From Permianibacter sp046297695 (GTDB lineage Bacteria > Pseudomonadota > Gammaproteobacteria > Enterobacterales > Permianibacteraceae), in the NCBI GenBank assembly GCA_046297695.1, contig JBKBHF010000001.1, positions 169,117 through 233,116 on the forward strand: a stretch of 64,000 nt of DNA, in the 5' to 3' direction. Positions 35,360 to 44,167 of this stretch are shown here, in pieces. The notes under the pieces were generated by a model, which ran no database searches, was not told where the DNA came from, and was given only the letters and a program-made list of their open reading frames with translations. Within the stretch, counting starts at the first letter, position 1. Every line of letters begins with the position of its first letter. The position numbers and the translations under genes were made by a program.

Positions 35360-37192
35360 TCACCACGTAATGATTGAATGAATTTGCCCAGGCTTGGTCG
35401 TAACCACCTCGATAACAGGCAAGGCAGTCATCTGATGGTAGTAACGTGACTCAAATCCAGAACTGAGTCGAATCAGAAGTTCATCGTCTTCCGCCTCGAT
35501 CTTTACCGCAAACTGGCCATTTTTCACGGTGTTTCCCTCAAGACACCAATCTCCCGGCAGCAGTCGCCAACGCAGAACGGCGCAGCACTCGAATCCTGAG
35601 ACGTGGTCAACAACAGTCAGCTGCCTTTGCCGAAGAGTCAAAGACCGGCTGTGGCGAGCGCCTAACCAATCGCAATAGCTACCAGCCCAGGTAGACACTC
35701 CATCAATCACCGCGAGCGGGCTCTCGATCACCGCAGAAGGCCATGCGCCAAACAGGAAACGAGACAACCTCGGCATCTGGTCCCGCCCATCAAACTCAAT
35801 GGTGTTATGAGATTCAGTACCCGGAAAATAGCGCTGATGATTCGGCGAGGTATTGTAGCTGTAAGTTCCGCCGTCCCTCAGCAAGTTGACGCCGTTAACC
35901 CATAGATCAACGTGCATGCAGTCAGCATGACTTGGCCTGAAACGAAAGCGCGGATACCGCAGGTATGCACGAGCATCTTGATTGCGAAGCAAAACCAACC
36001 CGCCATCACAGAAATCTTGACTTGTCGAGGTTGGCAGTAACTTTTCCGGTACGGATACGCCCAGCCATCTGCATAGTTGATCAACCGACGGTTCAGAGTA
36101 TGCACGACAATTCAGAAACAACGCTGATGCCAGCTGTACCGAGGGACGATAATCCCGATAATCCAGTGATGTAACTGGCAACAACAACGCTCCATCATTT
36201 GCGCCAAGATTAGGGGCATCCCCATTTTCCGGGTCGACAAGTGCATGAAGCCATCGTGTAGCTGCAATGGCCTGCCGATAAAATCCCTTTGAGAAGGGAG
36301 CTTGGTTCAGCAAACGCCGCCACCATTCAGCCATGCTAAGCGTATCCAGCATGAGCCTGTGATAGTTAGAGGAGTACTGGCTAAACGTACCGTCCGGCAG
36401 GATCAAGCGCTCCGCGCGCTCATTCAGTAGGGCACGACCTTGCTTCATCCAGCGCTCAGCCTCGCTGTCATCTGGAGCCAGGATATTCAACCAGCTGCCA
36501 GCGACGAACAATGCGGCAGCCTCACTGGTACCATGATTGTTGTCCTGCGCTATCGCATAGATAACGGTTGGTGCAATTCGCTGTAGGTGCTGCCGAACCA
36601 AGGCCCTCAGTGCTGGCTGTGGCTGCCGGAAGTCATCCAGGACAAACGCCGCAAAGGCGATATGTATCAAGCGAATGGACGCTTCCTGACCACACTTCCA
36701 ATTCGGACCGAAATAGGCCGGATTCTTGGAAACCCAGTCGTTTAGCCATCGATTGATTTGTTTGATCGAATCGGTATCGCCTGAATATGCCGCTCTTTGG
36801 GCAAGCAACAAGACCCAATCCCACCGAGACCACTCCCAGATGCACTTTATGTCCCCCGTTGCGTTGGAAAAATCGGATAGCTGCCACCAAGGCTTATCCG
36901 AATCCAAGTAATGGGTTTGATTAAATGCATTGAGAAACCAGTCAGGACACTCCCCGTTCGGCCACTCCTTCCAACCGAACAGCCGCCAAGCGGGTGGAGC
37001 TCCCACGGCGGTCAGGGTTGACGCAACTCGGGTCTCATTAAAGAAGACTCCATCCGGCAATCTCGCCGCCTTGATAGCAAGCGGCCCGGCCCCCATCCGA
37101 CACAGAGACTTGTAGACAAAAACCCGAACTAGATTACGAAAGCCGAGACGGCACATCGTTACCATTCGAATCCAGAGAAATCGCAATTTCAT
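35360..37192 (-). CDS. Heparinase II/III-like protein
   Basis: 610 aa. An (alpha/alpha) toroid domain with NNHGTSEA (218-225, Asn-His of the lyase site) is followed by the heparinase II/III beta domain with SHADCMHVDLWVNG and RDGGTYSYN (about 425-460). Polysaccharide lyases of this fold cut uronic-acid linkages by beta-elimination, and a dermatan epimerase shares the fold. There is no signal peptide; the N-terminus is basic and amphipathic, so it probably stays in the cytoplasm. Overlap of 4 bp with the oxidoreductase upstream and 9 bp from the GT4 gene places it inside glycan assembly, not degradation. Function not known. Confidence 0.8.
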   Translation of the reverse strand: MKLRFLWIRMVTMCRLGFRNLVRVFVYKSLCRMGAGPLAIKAARLPDGVFFNETRVASTLTAVGAPPAWRLFGWKEWPNGECPDWFLNAFNQTHYLDSDKPWWQLSDFSNATGDIKCIWEWSRWDWVLLLAQRAAYSGDTDSIKQINRWLNDWVSKNPAYFGPNWKCGQEASIRLIHIAFAAFVLDDFRQPQPALRALVRQHLQRIAPTVIYAIAQDNNHGTSEAAALFVAGSWLNILAPDDSEAERWMKQGRALLNERAERLILPDGTFSQYSSNYHRLMLDTLSMAEWWRRLLNQAPFSKGFYRQAIAATRWLHALVDPENGDAPNLGANDGALLLPVTSLDYRDYRPSVQLASALFLNCRAYSEPSVDQLCRWLGVSVPEKLLPTSTSQDFCDGGLVLLRNQDARAYLRYPRFRFRPSHADCMHVDLWVNGVNLLRDGGTYSYNTSPNHQRYFPGTESHNTIEFDGRDQMPRLSRFLFGAWPSAVIESPLAVIDGVSTWAGSYCDWLGARHSRSLTLRQRQLTVVDHVSGFECCAVLRWRLLPGDWCLEGNTVKNGQFAVKIEAEDDELLIRLSSGFESRYYHQMTALPVIEVVTTKPGQIHSIITW

Positions 37193-39336
37193 TTTTGTGT
37201 ACGAAGCATTTCTGAAACCGAAATGGTGACTCTGGCAACCTCCATAAGCTCCTCAAATGGGATGGGTGAAGGCCCTCCTGTTTGGATCGCATGGATGAAT
37301 GCTGCTACAGCGGCATTTTGCCCTTTGTCCTGCCGCCATAGGTTCAACTTTCTGAAACTGCCCCAACCATAACCGGACAAGCGTCGGAAGTTATCCAACT
37401 GAAGCACCTTGCCGGCACAGAATACTTCAAGCCTCTCCTTTGGATACGATGCATGTCCATTAGCAAGATAGTGAATCGTGCCAAGCGAGCCGTCAGAAAA
37501 CGAAAGGGTAATTACAGCCTTATCCTCGGTAGCCAAAACCCCCGGGGAATCACCTATTCGGCGAGCAGAAAAGTGGGTAATGGGGTTTTCTGCAAGAAAC
37601 CGGAGCAGATCAATGAAGTGGCAGGCCTCACCGATAATGCGCCCACCGCCAACATCCGGATCTTGAGTCCAGTGCTCAATCGGGATGTATCCGGCGTTCA
37701 CCGTCATGATAAACACCTTCGGTTCGTGCACGGCAGCGAGTAACGATTTCATCTTTTGAATGTGCGGCGAAAAGCGACGATTGAAACCCACCATGACTAA
37801 AGGTCGAGCGACTCCAGAACGAGGCGCTTGATATGCAGTCTTGATTTCGTCCAGTTCGCGACTCGTCATCGCCAATGGCTTTTCAACAAACACATGCTTG
37901 TTTGCATTGATTGCTTTAACGGCGAATGACGCATGGCTGTCATGCCGAGTGGCAATTACAACGGTATTCACGGAAGGATCATTGAAAAGCTCGCTGCTGT
38001 CACTCGAGGCTCTCGCGAAACCCATGGCCTTGCCATGCACAACACCATTCACGCCGCCAGATGAAACAATTGTATGCAGCCTCGCGGAAGCAGCCCTGAA
38101 TGCCGGTATCAGCATACGTGATGCGTAGTTGCCGGCACCGACGAAACCAATCAGTGGCTCAGTTGCAGCCCCTCTCTCGGGAGCATGCGACGTCAACTCC
38201 ACCGTTGTACTAAGCCGCGCATGCGGTTCAGACTCGTACCGAAGCAAAACACCAAGTGCGGTTCTGTCTTCGGACAATTGTTTATAGGCTGATGGAGCTT
38301 CTTCGAACAAGAACCGATGGGTAATCAGAGGCTTGACGTTCAGCTGACCAGAAACCATCATGTCAAGCACTGCTTCAAAATTACGCTGCTCCGTCCACCG
38401 TACGAATCCGATGGGATAGTCCAATCCCTGCTGTTCATACTTGCTGTCGTAACGACCAGGTCCATATGAACAGGAAACCTGAAACTGCAACTCCTTTTCG
38501 TAAAAGTCAGCCCGATTGAGGGCAAGGCCTGTGACACCAACAAGGACGATTCGCCCGCGCTTCCTGCACATCTGGGCAGCCTGCCTTACCGGGTCATTCG
38601 ATTTGGTCGACGCCGTGATGATGACACCATCGACACCGCGCCCCTTGCTGAATGCAATACCGACAGAAACCGGGTCCTCTCCCCGCGAAGGATTGCAGGT
38701 GGAGGCGCCAAACGCACGAGCCAGAGCCAATTTACTTTCGTCGAAGTCAATCGCAAGAACCTTGCATCCATGCGCACGCAGCAACTGCACCGTGAGCAAA
38801 CCAATCAATCCAGCGCCTGTAACGACAAAATATTCGCCCAATGTTGGTTCAGCAAGACGGATACCCTGTAGCCCAATACTCGCGACCACCGTGAACGCCG
38901 CGGATTCATCATCAACTTCATCCGGAATCTTCGCTGTCAGATTAAAAGGCACCCGAACAACATCAGCGTGTGGGCCGTTGGAAACAACCCGATCGCCCGG
39001 CAGCAAGCCAACACATTTCGAGTCAGCGGCCACCACACGGCCCACATTGCAATAGCCCAGAGGCAAAGGTTGCGCCAGCTTGGAACGCACAGCGTCCAGA
39101 GTGGTGAAAATACCGTCAGTTTTTACCTTTTGTAGAACCTGTTTGACCTTCTCCGGCTGCTGCCTTGCTTTTTGCAGCAAGTTCGCTCTGCCAAAATCGA
39201 CCAGCATTCTTTCGGTTCCAACGGAAATAAGACTGACCGTTGAGGCGATGACAACTTGCCCTTTGGCTACAACTGGCGCGGGAGCCTCGATGATGGAGGT
39301 TTCGCCATTAGCCATGTTTTGCATAACCTGTTTCAT
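37189..39336 (-). CDS. Two-domain oxidoreductase: zinc-type ADH plus Gfo/Idh/MocA
   Basis: 715 aa. Residues 1-370 are a medium-chain dehydrogenase (VVTGAGLIGLLTVQLL; the usual structural zinc Cys cluster is not evident). Residues 390-715 are a Gfo/Idh/MocA domain (IGFVGAGNYASRMLIPAF, VEKPLAMT). Such fusions recur in surface-polysaccharide loci, usually beside a heparinase-like gene; the reaction is unknown. The second domain could serve as a WbpB-like 3-dehydrogenase for an N-acetyl-uronic acid, as the locus lacks a free-standing one. This is inference. Confidence 0.85.
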   Translation of the reverse strand: MKQVMQNMANGETSIIEAPAPVVAKGQVVIASTVSLISVGTERMLVDFGRANLLQKARQQPEKVKQVLQKVKTDGIFTTLDAVRSKLAQPLPLGYCNVGRVVAADSKCVGLLPGDRVVSNGPHADVVRVPFNLTAKIPDEVDDESAAFTVVASIGLQGIRLAEPTLGEYFVVTGAGLIGLLTVQLLRAHGCKVLAIDFDESKLALARAFGASTCNPSRGEDPVSVGIAFSKGRGVDGVIITASTKSNDPVRQAAQMCRKRGRIVLVGVTGLALNRADFYEKELQFQVSCSYGPGRYDSKYEQQGLDYPIGFVRWTEQRNFEAVLDMMVSGQLNVKPLITHRFLFEEAPSAYKQLSEDRTALGVLLRYESEPHARLSTTVELTSHAPERGAATEPLIGFVGAGNYASRMLIPAFRAASARLHTIVSSGGVNGVVHGKAMGFARASSDSSELFNDPSVNTVVIATRHDSHASFAVKAINANKHVFVEKPLAMTSRELDEIKTAYQAPRSGVARPLVMVGFNRRFSPHIQKMKSLLAAVHEPKVFIMTVNAGYIPIEHWTQDPDVGGGRIIGEACHFIDLLRFLAENPITHFSARRIGDSPGVLATEDKAVITLSFSDGSLGTIHYLANGHASYPKERLEVFCAGKVLQLDNFRRLSGYGWGSFRKLNLWRQDKGQNAAVAAFIHAIQTGGPSPIPFEELMEVARVTISVSEMLRTQK

Positions 39337-39343
39337 AAGATTC

Positions 39344-40165
39344 TTATCTTGAGTGGTAAGTTTTAATGATGTATCGAAGAGATTTCACGTGTTCTCGGTT
39401 GATGAACGCCAGCTTCTCCCGAGACGTTGAGCCATGGTCTTCGTCATGTATTTGGATACTCGGTTGATAACTAACCTTCAAACCATGCATGAGGCACTGC
39501 TCGGCGACAAAATCCTCTTCACCAAACAAAAACTGTGGGTAGTCAATGCTCGCGCCAGACTGAAAGTACGCCTTGGTGAACAGAATAAAAGAACCATGTG
39601 GAGAGTAGAACTCGGTTCCTGGCGGGCAAGCATTCACTTGCTTCTTCACCTTGAAGTCAGACAGCCAACGATAAACCCTGGTCAAAACGGTTGAGCTGAA
39701 AATAAATACATTCTTTTGCAGCGAAAAGCGATTTGGACGAGTCAACGTCTTGGGGTTCAAATCGCCGCCTCGTCCCACAGAATAGATCGCGGGGGCAACG
39801 ATACCAATCTGTTTGCCAAGCGTAGATAGCAAACGGTTTAGGCAGGAAAAAAAATCAGGCGCGACACGCAGATCAACGTTACAGACAGCGACAAAATCAT
39901 ATGACGCAAGGTTGCCAAGCCTGTCGGCACCCAGCTTAAAGCCCGGAAAATATCCGACATTTCCTTCTCGCACCCAAAGGGTATTGGGAAGCTTTTCGCT
40001 AATGAGGGACTTTACTGCCATGTCCTGGCTGATTGTTGAATTATCTACGACGACAAAAGTTAGCTCAGTCTGCTCCGAATTCGCGACTGAAGCTGCCAGA
40101 GACAATGCAAAATGCTTTAAATGATCGTATGCATTGTAACAAACACACACTATGGCTATCTTCAT
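39344..40165 (-). CDS. Glycosyltransferase family 2
   Basis: 273 aa GT-A fold enzyme. IVCVCYNAYDHL, VVDNST and VCNVDLRVAPDFF (the D-x-D-like metal region) identify GT2, and GEEDF later carries the likely catalytic base. The N-terminus and the GxNVGY motif (EGNVGYFPGF) resemble rhamnosyltransferase-type enzymes. Acceptor and donor cannot be named. Lies 7 bp before the two-domain oxidoreductase and 110 bp after the HisF-like gene. Confidence 0.87.
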   Translation of the reverse strand: MKIAIVCVCYNAYDHLKHFALSLAASVANSEQTELTFVVVDNSTISQDMAVKSLISEKLPNTLWVREGNVGYFPGFKLGADRLGNLASYDFVAVCNVDLRVAPDFFSCLNRLLSTLGKQIGIVAPAIYSVGRGGDLNPKTLTRPNRFSLQKNVFIFSSTVLTRVYRWLSDFKVKKQVNACPPGTEFYSPHGSFILFTKAYFQSGASIDYPQFLFGEEDFVAEQCLMHGLKVSYQPSIQIHDEDHGSTSREKLAFINREHVKSLRYIIKTYHSR

Positions 40166-40275
40166 CCTGGCACCAATAGATTGACCCGAACGGGTTGAAT
40201 ATTTTCAATTGCACTTACCTGCCTGAGGAAATCACCTGACTGATTGCCCCCTTCAAGAAGTTATTGAAACACACA

Positions 40276-41058
40276 TCAGCAATGCTTGAAGTAGGAGGAC
40301 AGTAGTTTGTCGCGCTCCGAAATTGTGGGGTAATTGATTAGTACGGCCCGGTAGACCCCTTTAAATACAAAAAGACTCCCTGCCGCGGCACCGATTACCC
40401 CATGCTCGGAGATCAGCCTGCCTATATCATCAACCGAGCCTGCACCACCCAACACTGTCACGGGACATTTGACCGAGGCCCTGATCATGGCGGCAAGTGT
40501 GAGGTCATAGCCCTTCATCATTCCGTCCTGATCAACGGAGTTGATCACTATCTCACCTGCGCCAAGTGCTTCAAACTGTTTTGCCAGTTCGACCGGTGAT
40601 TTGCCGGTTGATTGCTTGCCGTTCTCGATGACAACCTCATACTTTCCACCGAACAGCTTCTTCTTTGCGTCCAGGACAATTACAACACTTTGGCTACCAA
40701 TCTCCGCTGCAATCTGCCCCACCAATCCTGGCTGCCGAATAGCGGCTGCGCTAAGCGCCACCTTTTCAACGCCCAATCCGATAATCTTGCGAGCCTGTTC
40801 GACAGTAGTTATGCCGCCGCCATAGCAAAATGGCATTCTACATTCGGCAGCAAGATTCTTAATCAACTCATAGTTTGGCTCACGCCCAAGTACGGTCGCA
40901 TCAATATCCAAAACAACCAGTTCGTCGACTTCTTTTTCATTGAATATTTTTACGGCATTAAGTGGATCACCGACGTACTTGGGATCCTTGAATTTCTGTG
41001 TCTTGACCAAGCCTTTGTTGTGCACGAGAAGGCAAGGGATAATTCGAGGGCGAAGCAT
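40276..41058 (-). CDS. HisF-like subunit of sugar amidation system (WbuZ/HisF2 type)
   Basis: 260 aa TIM barrel close to imidazole glycerol phosphate synthase cyclase. The catalytic Asp11 of true HisF (IIPCLDV) is Leu here (IIPCLLV), as in WbuZ/HisF2 proteins of O-antigen loci, while the second Asp (VIVLDAKK) is kept. It is therefore taken as the ammonia-channelling partner of the amidotransferase at 41.7 kb, not a histidine enzyme. Next to hisH (3-bp gap). Confidence 0.92.
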   Translation of the reverse strand: MLRPRIIPCLLVHNKGLVKTQKFKDPKYVGDPLNAVKIFNEKEVDELVVLDIDATVLGREPNYELIKNLAAECRMPFCYGGGITTVEQARKIIGLGVEKVALSAAAIRQPGLVGQIAAEIGSQSVVIVLDAKKKLFGGKYEVVIENGKQSTGKSPVELAKQFEALGAGEIVINSVDQDGMMKGYDLTLAAMIRASVKCPVTVLGGAGSVDDIGRLISEHGVIGAAAGSLFVFKGVYRAVLINYPTISERDKLLSSYFKHC

Positions 41059-41061
41059 CGT

Positions 41062-41676
41062 TTAGACCTCGGCGAAGTTCGTAAGCAACTGAATGCCGTA
41101 ATGGTGACTCTTCTCGGGGTGGAATTGGACCCCATATATATTGTTAAGATTGACCGCACTGCTGAACCGAATGCCATACTCCGACGTCGCCAGGGAGTGT
41201 GATTGATCTTTCGGGTCGAAGTAATATGAGTGAAGAAAGTAGAACCTGGCATCCGATTCGAGGCCAGCAAACAGTCTACTCGGTCGGCCAGGTACAACAT
41301 CATTCCACCCCATATGGGGGAGATGTGTGCTGTGTCGGAACTGTGATACATCAAACTTGCGCACCTTGCCAGGTATCCAACCCAGCCCTGCGGATACCCC
41401 CTCGTCGCTCGATTCGGCCAGAATTTGCATACCTACACAAATGCCAACTACAGGCACCCCTTTTTTGATCACGAGGTCATCGAGTACGTCGCGCATTCCG
41501 GAAGCATTGAGTCGAGCCATTGCGTAATCAAAGGCACCGACTCCGGGAAGAACGATGCGCTTCGCACCGTTCAACTCTTCTGCTGTCCTGGCGGTTCTGC
41601 ATTCAATATTTGCGCGCTTGTAAACATTGGCAAACGCCTGAATGTTGCCAAGCCCGTAGTCGACAATTGTAATCAT
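41062..41676 (-). CDS. HisH-like glutaminase of sugar amidation system (WbuY/HisH2 type)
   Basis: 204 aa class I glutamine amidotransferase. Catalytic triad: Cys80 in GICVGMQ, His186 and Glu188 in VQFHPEKS. It releases ammonia from glutamine for its HisF-like partner. Overlaps the amidotransferase gene by 4 bp and no histidine gene is near, so the role is in O-antigen sugar amidation. Confidence 0.93.
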   Translation of the reverse strand: MITIVDYGLGNIQAFANVYKRANIECRTARTAEELNGAKRIVLPGVGAFDYAMARLNASGMRDVLDDLVIKKGVPVVGICVGMQILAESSDEGVSAGLGWIPGKVRKFDVSQFRHSTHLPHMGWNDVVPGRPSRLFAGLESDARFYFLHSYYFDPKDQSHSLATSEYGIRFSSAVNLNNIYGVQFHPEKSHHYGIQLLTNFAEV

Positions 41677-42818
41677 CGCTTGATTGCCCGCTCTATACCG
41701 AGAAACTTCATGACTTTTGCCCCAAAATTGAACAGATTTTCCTGATTCTTGTAATCGCGGTACGACTTGTTTGGCGCATCGAAGTAAGACTTGAGCTCTG
41801 CCACAGAGATACCTAGTTTTGTCGCAACATACTCAAAGTCCTGAGCCGCCTCCTGCTCGCTGAGGGCCGGCAGTTCAAGCTTCTTAAGGGCTTCCTCGCG
41901 CGACATTTGACCTGTCAGAATGAGACTCGAATACTGGACACGTCTGGTGTCATAGCCAAATTTACGGGGTAACCAGTAGCCTTCGTAAAACTTGGTGAAT
42001 CTGGACTCAAAATGCTTCTGCGGATAGGGTTGCCAGCCATACTCCGCCTCAAGGAGCTTCATTGCCTCGCTCTTGATGTATGGCATGTAGTTAAGCGGTT
42101 TAACTACCTGAATGCGGCGAATGTAACGTAAATAAAACTTATGTCTCAGCACGCTGCTAAATGGGTATGTCTTCAACGGAATGGTGCCAAACCTCGATAC
42201 GATATCCCTGATCTGAGCCATATCAGTGCCGTAATAAAGCCACTCCAACGGGTTTCTGACACACTCCGTTGAATAGTTGCCACCGTTCAGGATATAGCGA
42301 ATTTTGTGCTTGTCTGCAAAATTGTACAGTGTGGCGATGAAAGCATGATCTTGGGGCACATCAATGTTGGGCAAACCGGCCTTGAAATAAGTCAACTGGA
42401 AGTCCTTCATTTCCTCCCAGTTGATCACTTCCGTAAACAGATCCAGGCCCAACTTGTCGATCATCACATTGATGTTATTCACGGCTATCTGTGAATTCCA
42501 ACCACCATCTACATGAAAAACCAATGGGCGCAAACCAAGCTCTTTGACGGCTATGTGCAGCATATAGCTGCTATCTGCACCGCCACTCATGCCCATGATG
42601 CAATCAAAATCTCGCCCCTTACCATCGCGTTTGATCTTCTCAACAATAGAGTTCAGCTCACGCCGCCCTCTTTCGTCCGTATGCCAGTTCGGGAGTACGT
42701 GTTGGTCATAGCTGTGGCAATGGTCGCACACTCCTTCACTATCGAACGAAATCATGGAGTCGGAGGTATCCATTACGCAGCGGGCACAGATCTGATACTT
42801 TTTCATAGGTCTACTCAT
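41673..42818 (-). CDS. N-acetyl sugar amidotransferase (WbpG/WbuX-like)
   Basis: 381 aa ATP-dependent PP-loop amidotransferase. A Cys-rich head (C11-x2-C14, C31-x2-C34) and the PP-loop MSGGADSS (77-84) match WbpG/PseA-type enzymes that turn an acetamido into an acetamidino group on a uronic or nonulosonic sugar, using ammonia from HisH/HisF partners. The ATG at 42818 overlaps the wzy stop (ATGA); ATG 42806 (MKKYQI) is an alternative. The three genes form a complete amidation module. Confidence 0.92.
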   Translation of the reverse strand: MSRPMKKYQICARCVMDTSDSMISFDSEGVCDHCHSYDQHVLPNWHTDERGRRELNSIVEKIKRDGKGRDFDCIMGMSGGADSSYMLHIAVKELGLRPLVFHVDGGWNSQIAVNNINVMIDKLGLDLFTEVINWEEMKDFQLTYFKAGLPNIDVPQDHAFIATLYNFADKHKIRYILNGGNYSTECVRNPLEWLYYGTDMAQIRDIVSRFGTIPLKTYPFSSVLRHKFYLRYIRRIQVVKPLNYMPYIKSEAMKLLEAEYGWQPYPQKHFESRFTKFYEGYWLPRKFGYDTRRVQYSSLILTGQMSREEALKKLELPALSEQEAAQDFEYVATKLGISVAELKSYFDAPNKSYRDYKNQENLFNFGAKVMKFLGIERAIKR

Positions 42819-44161
42819 TGGATCTTAACTAGGGACAGAGGATCACTTTCTGATCGCAACATGGATGAAATCGCCAAAAACATGGCAAACAAAACTATTG
42901 AGAATGGAATAACATTCCATATCATCAAGCTAATAATGAATGAGGTATAAAAATAACCTATAGAATAAACAAATATGGCAACCGATAAAGCCGGCCTTTT
43001 TGTGTTCAGCAGAAAGTAGAAGGCAGCGTGCACAACAAACCCAAACAAAAAAACAAAAATAATAGACCCGGCTATACCAAAATCGACTATTAAGCCTCTA
43101 AACATGGTGTAGATGTTTGTCGACAGAACCTCGCCAAAAAAATAATACTCCTCATAGACGCCATGTGGAACTTCTCGGCCAGCGCCGAGCAAATTGAAAA
43201 TTGACATAAAAGTGTAGAAGCCATATCCAGCATCTTCATAGGCATAACTTACTTGTGAAATGTCGCCTGAGTAAGAACGAAACCAATCATCAAATGCATA
43301 GAGATGACCAAATGCGTACGATCTCAAATAGAAAGAAAGTCGAGACGCGACATAATAGGAATCCGACTCAGATTGCAGGCCGCGGGACAAAAACGCAGCA
43401 ATCACTGCTGGGACAACCAATAAAAACAGTACAGCGCCCAGTTTTAAAAGATCGCGGTCGTATAGCTTCAGCTCAGCCCGAAATACCTGCGTTACAAGAA
43501 ATCCAGCATAAAACAGCGTGATAAACAGGAATAGCAGGCCTTTATCCCCTTGGAATAGCATTGAACTGAACGCGGGAACAAACGCAAGCAACATAACCCC
43601 AGTTCGTCGCATGGTCTTTCTTTCTTGCCCAAAAACCAGTCCACCAAGAGAAACAGAAAGGTACGAAAACGCAAGGCTAATCTTTGAGTAGAGATTTTCC
43701 TGCAACGTCCCTTCATATCGCATCGCAATATAGCGCCCTGCCACGTTGAGGGTGTCTGTAAACATTTCCCCTATCGAAATTCCTTGCACCAGCATATTTA
43801 CTAGGAAGAACACAAGTGACGACATGGATGAAGCTACAAAAGATGCCTTTATAAACGCGCCATCAAAATATGGTCTTGACTTAGATTTAACTGAATTTGC
43901 CTCAAAAGAGCTCTTCCAATCAAAGAACATTGAAGAGGCACAGAATGCAAGTACACAACACAGTATGTAAGCGATGGAAAGATAATTGACCTGAATCTCA
44001 GGGACAAATATCAACGGAACGAAGGTGTAGAGAAACCAGAAAATCGCAAAAAGCACACCAGGAAGGAGCCAGGTGCCAACCATTTTCCGTAGAGTGAAGG
44101 CAACTCCCAGCATTAGAATGCTGATTATGATAGGTACAAACTTTCCTAGAATTAGCAGCAC
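42815..44161 (-). CDS. wzy: O-antigen polymerase Wzy
   Basis: 448 aa, eleven to twelve membrane segments, with one long polar stretch (about 270-345, rich in Tyr and Ser: SYSGDISQVSYAYEDAGYG) as periplasmic loop. Sequence conservation is low, as usual for Wzy; the call rests on topology and position between wzx and the amidotransferase. It would join repeat units on the periplasmic side. Confidence 0.78.
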   Translation of the reverse strand: MLLILGKFVPIIISILMLGVAFTLRKMVGTWLLPGVLFAIFWFLYTFVPLIFVPEIQVNYLSIAYILCCVLAFCASSMFFDWKSSFEANSVKSKSRPYFDGAFIKASFVASSMSSLVFFLVNMLVQGISIGEMFTDTLNVAGRYIAMRYEGTLQENLYSKISLAFSYLSVSLGGLVFGQERKTMRRTGVMLLAFVPAFSSMLFQGDKGLLFLFITLFYAGFLVTQVFRAELKLYDRDLLKLGAVLFLLVVPAVIAAFLSRGLQSESDSYYVASRLSFYLRSYAFGHLYAFDDWFRSYSGDISQVSYAYEDAGYGFYTFMSIFNLLGAGREVPHGVYEEYYFFGEVLSTNIYTMFRGLIVDFGIAGSIIFVFLFGFVVHAAFYFLLNTKRPALSVAIFVYSIGYFYTSFIISLMIWNVIPFSIVLFAMFLAISSMLRSESDPLSLVKIQ

Positions 44162-44167
44162 GATGCA

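Noticed and set aside
40276..41676. Histidine biosynthesis hisH-hisF
   Set aside because: HisF lacks Asp11, and both overlap or abut a WbpG-like amidotransferase in an O-antigen operon.
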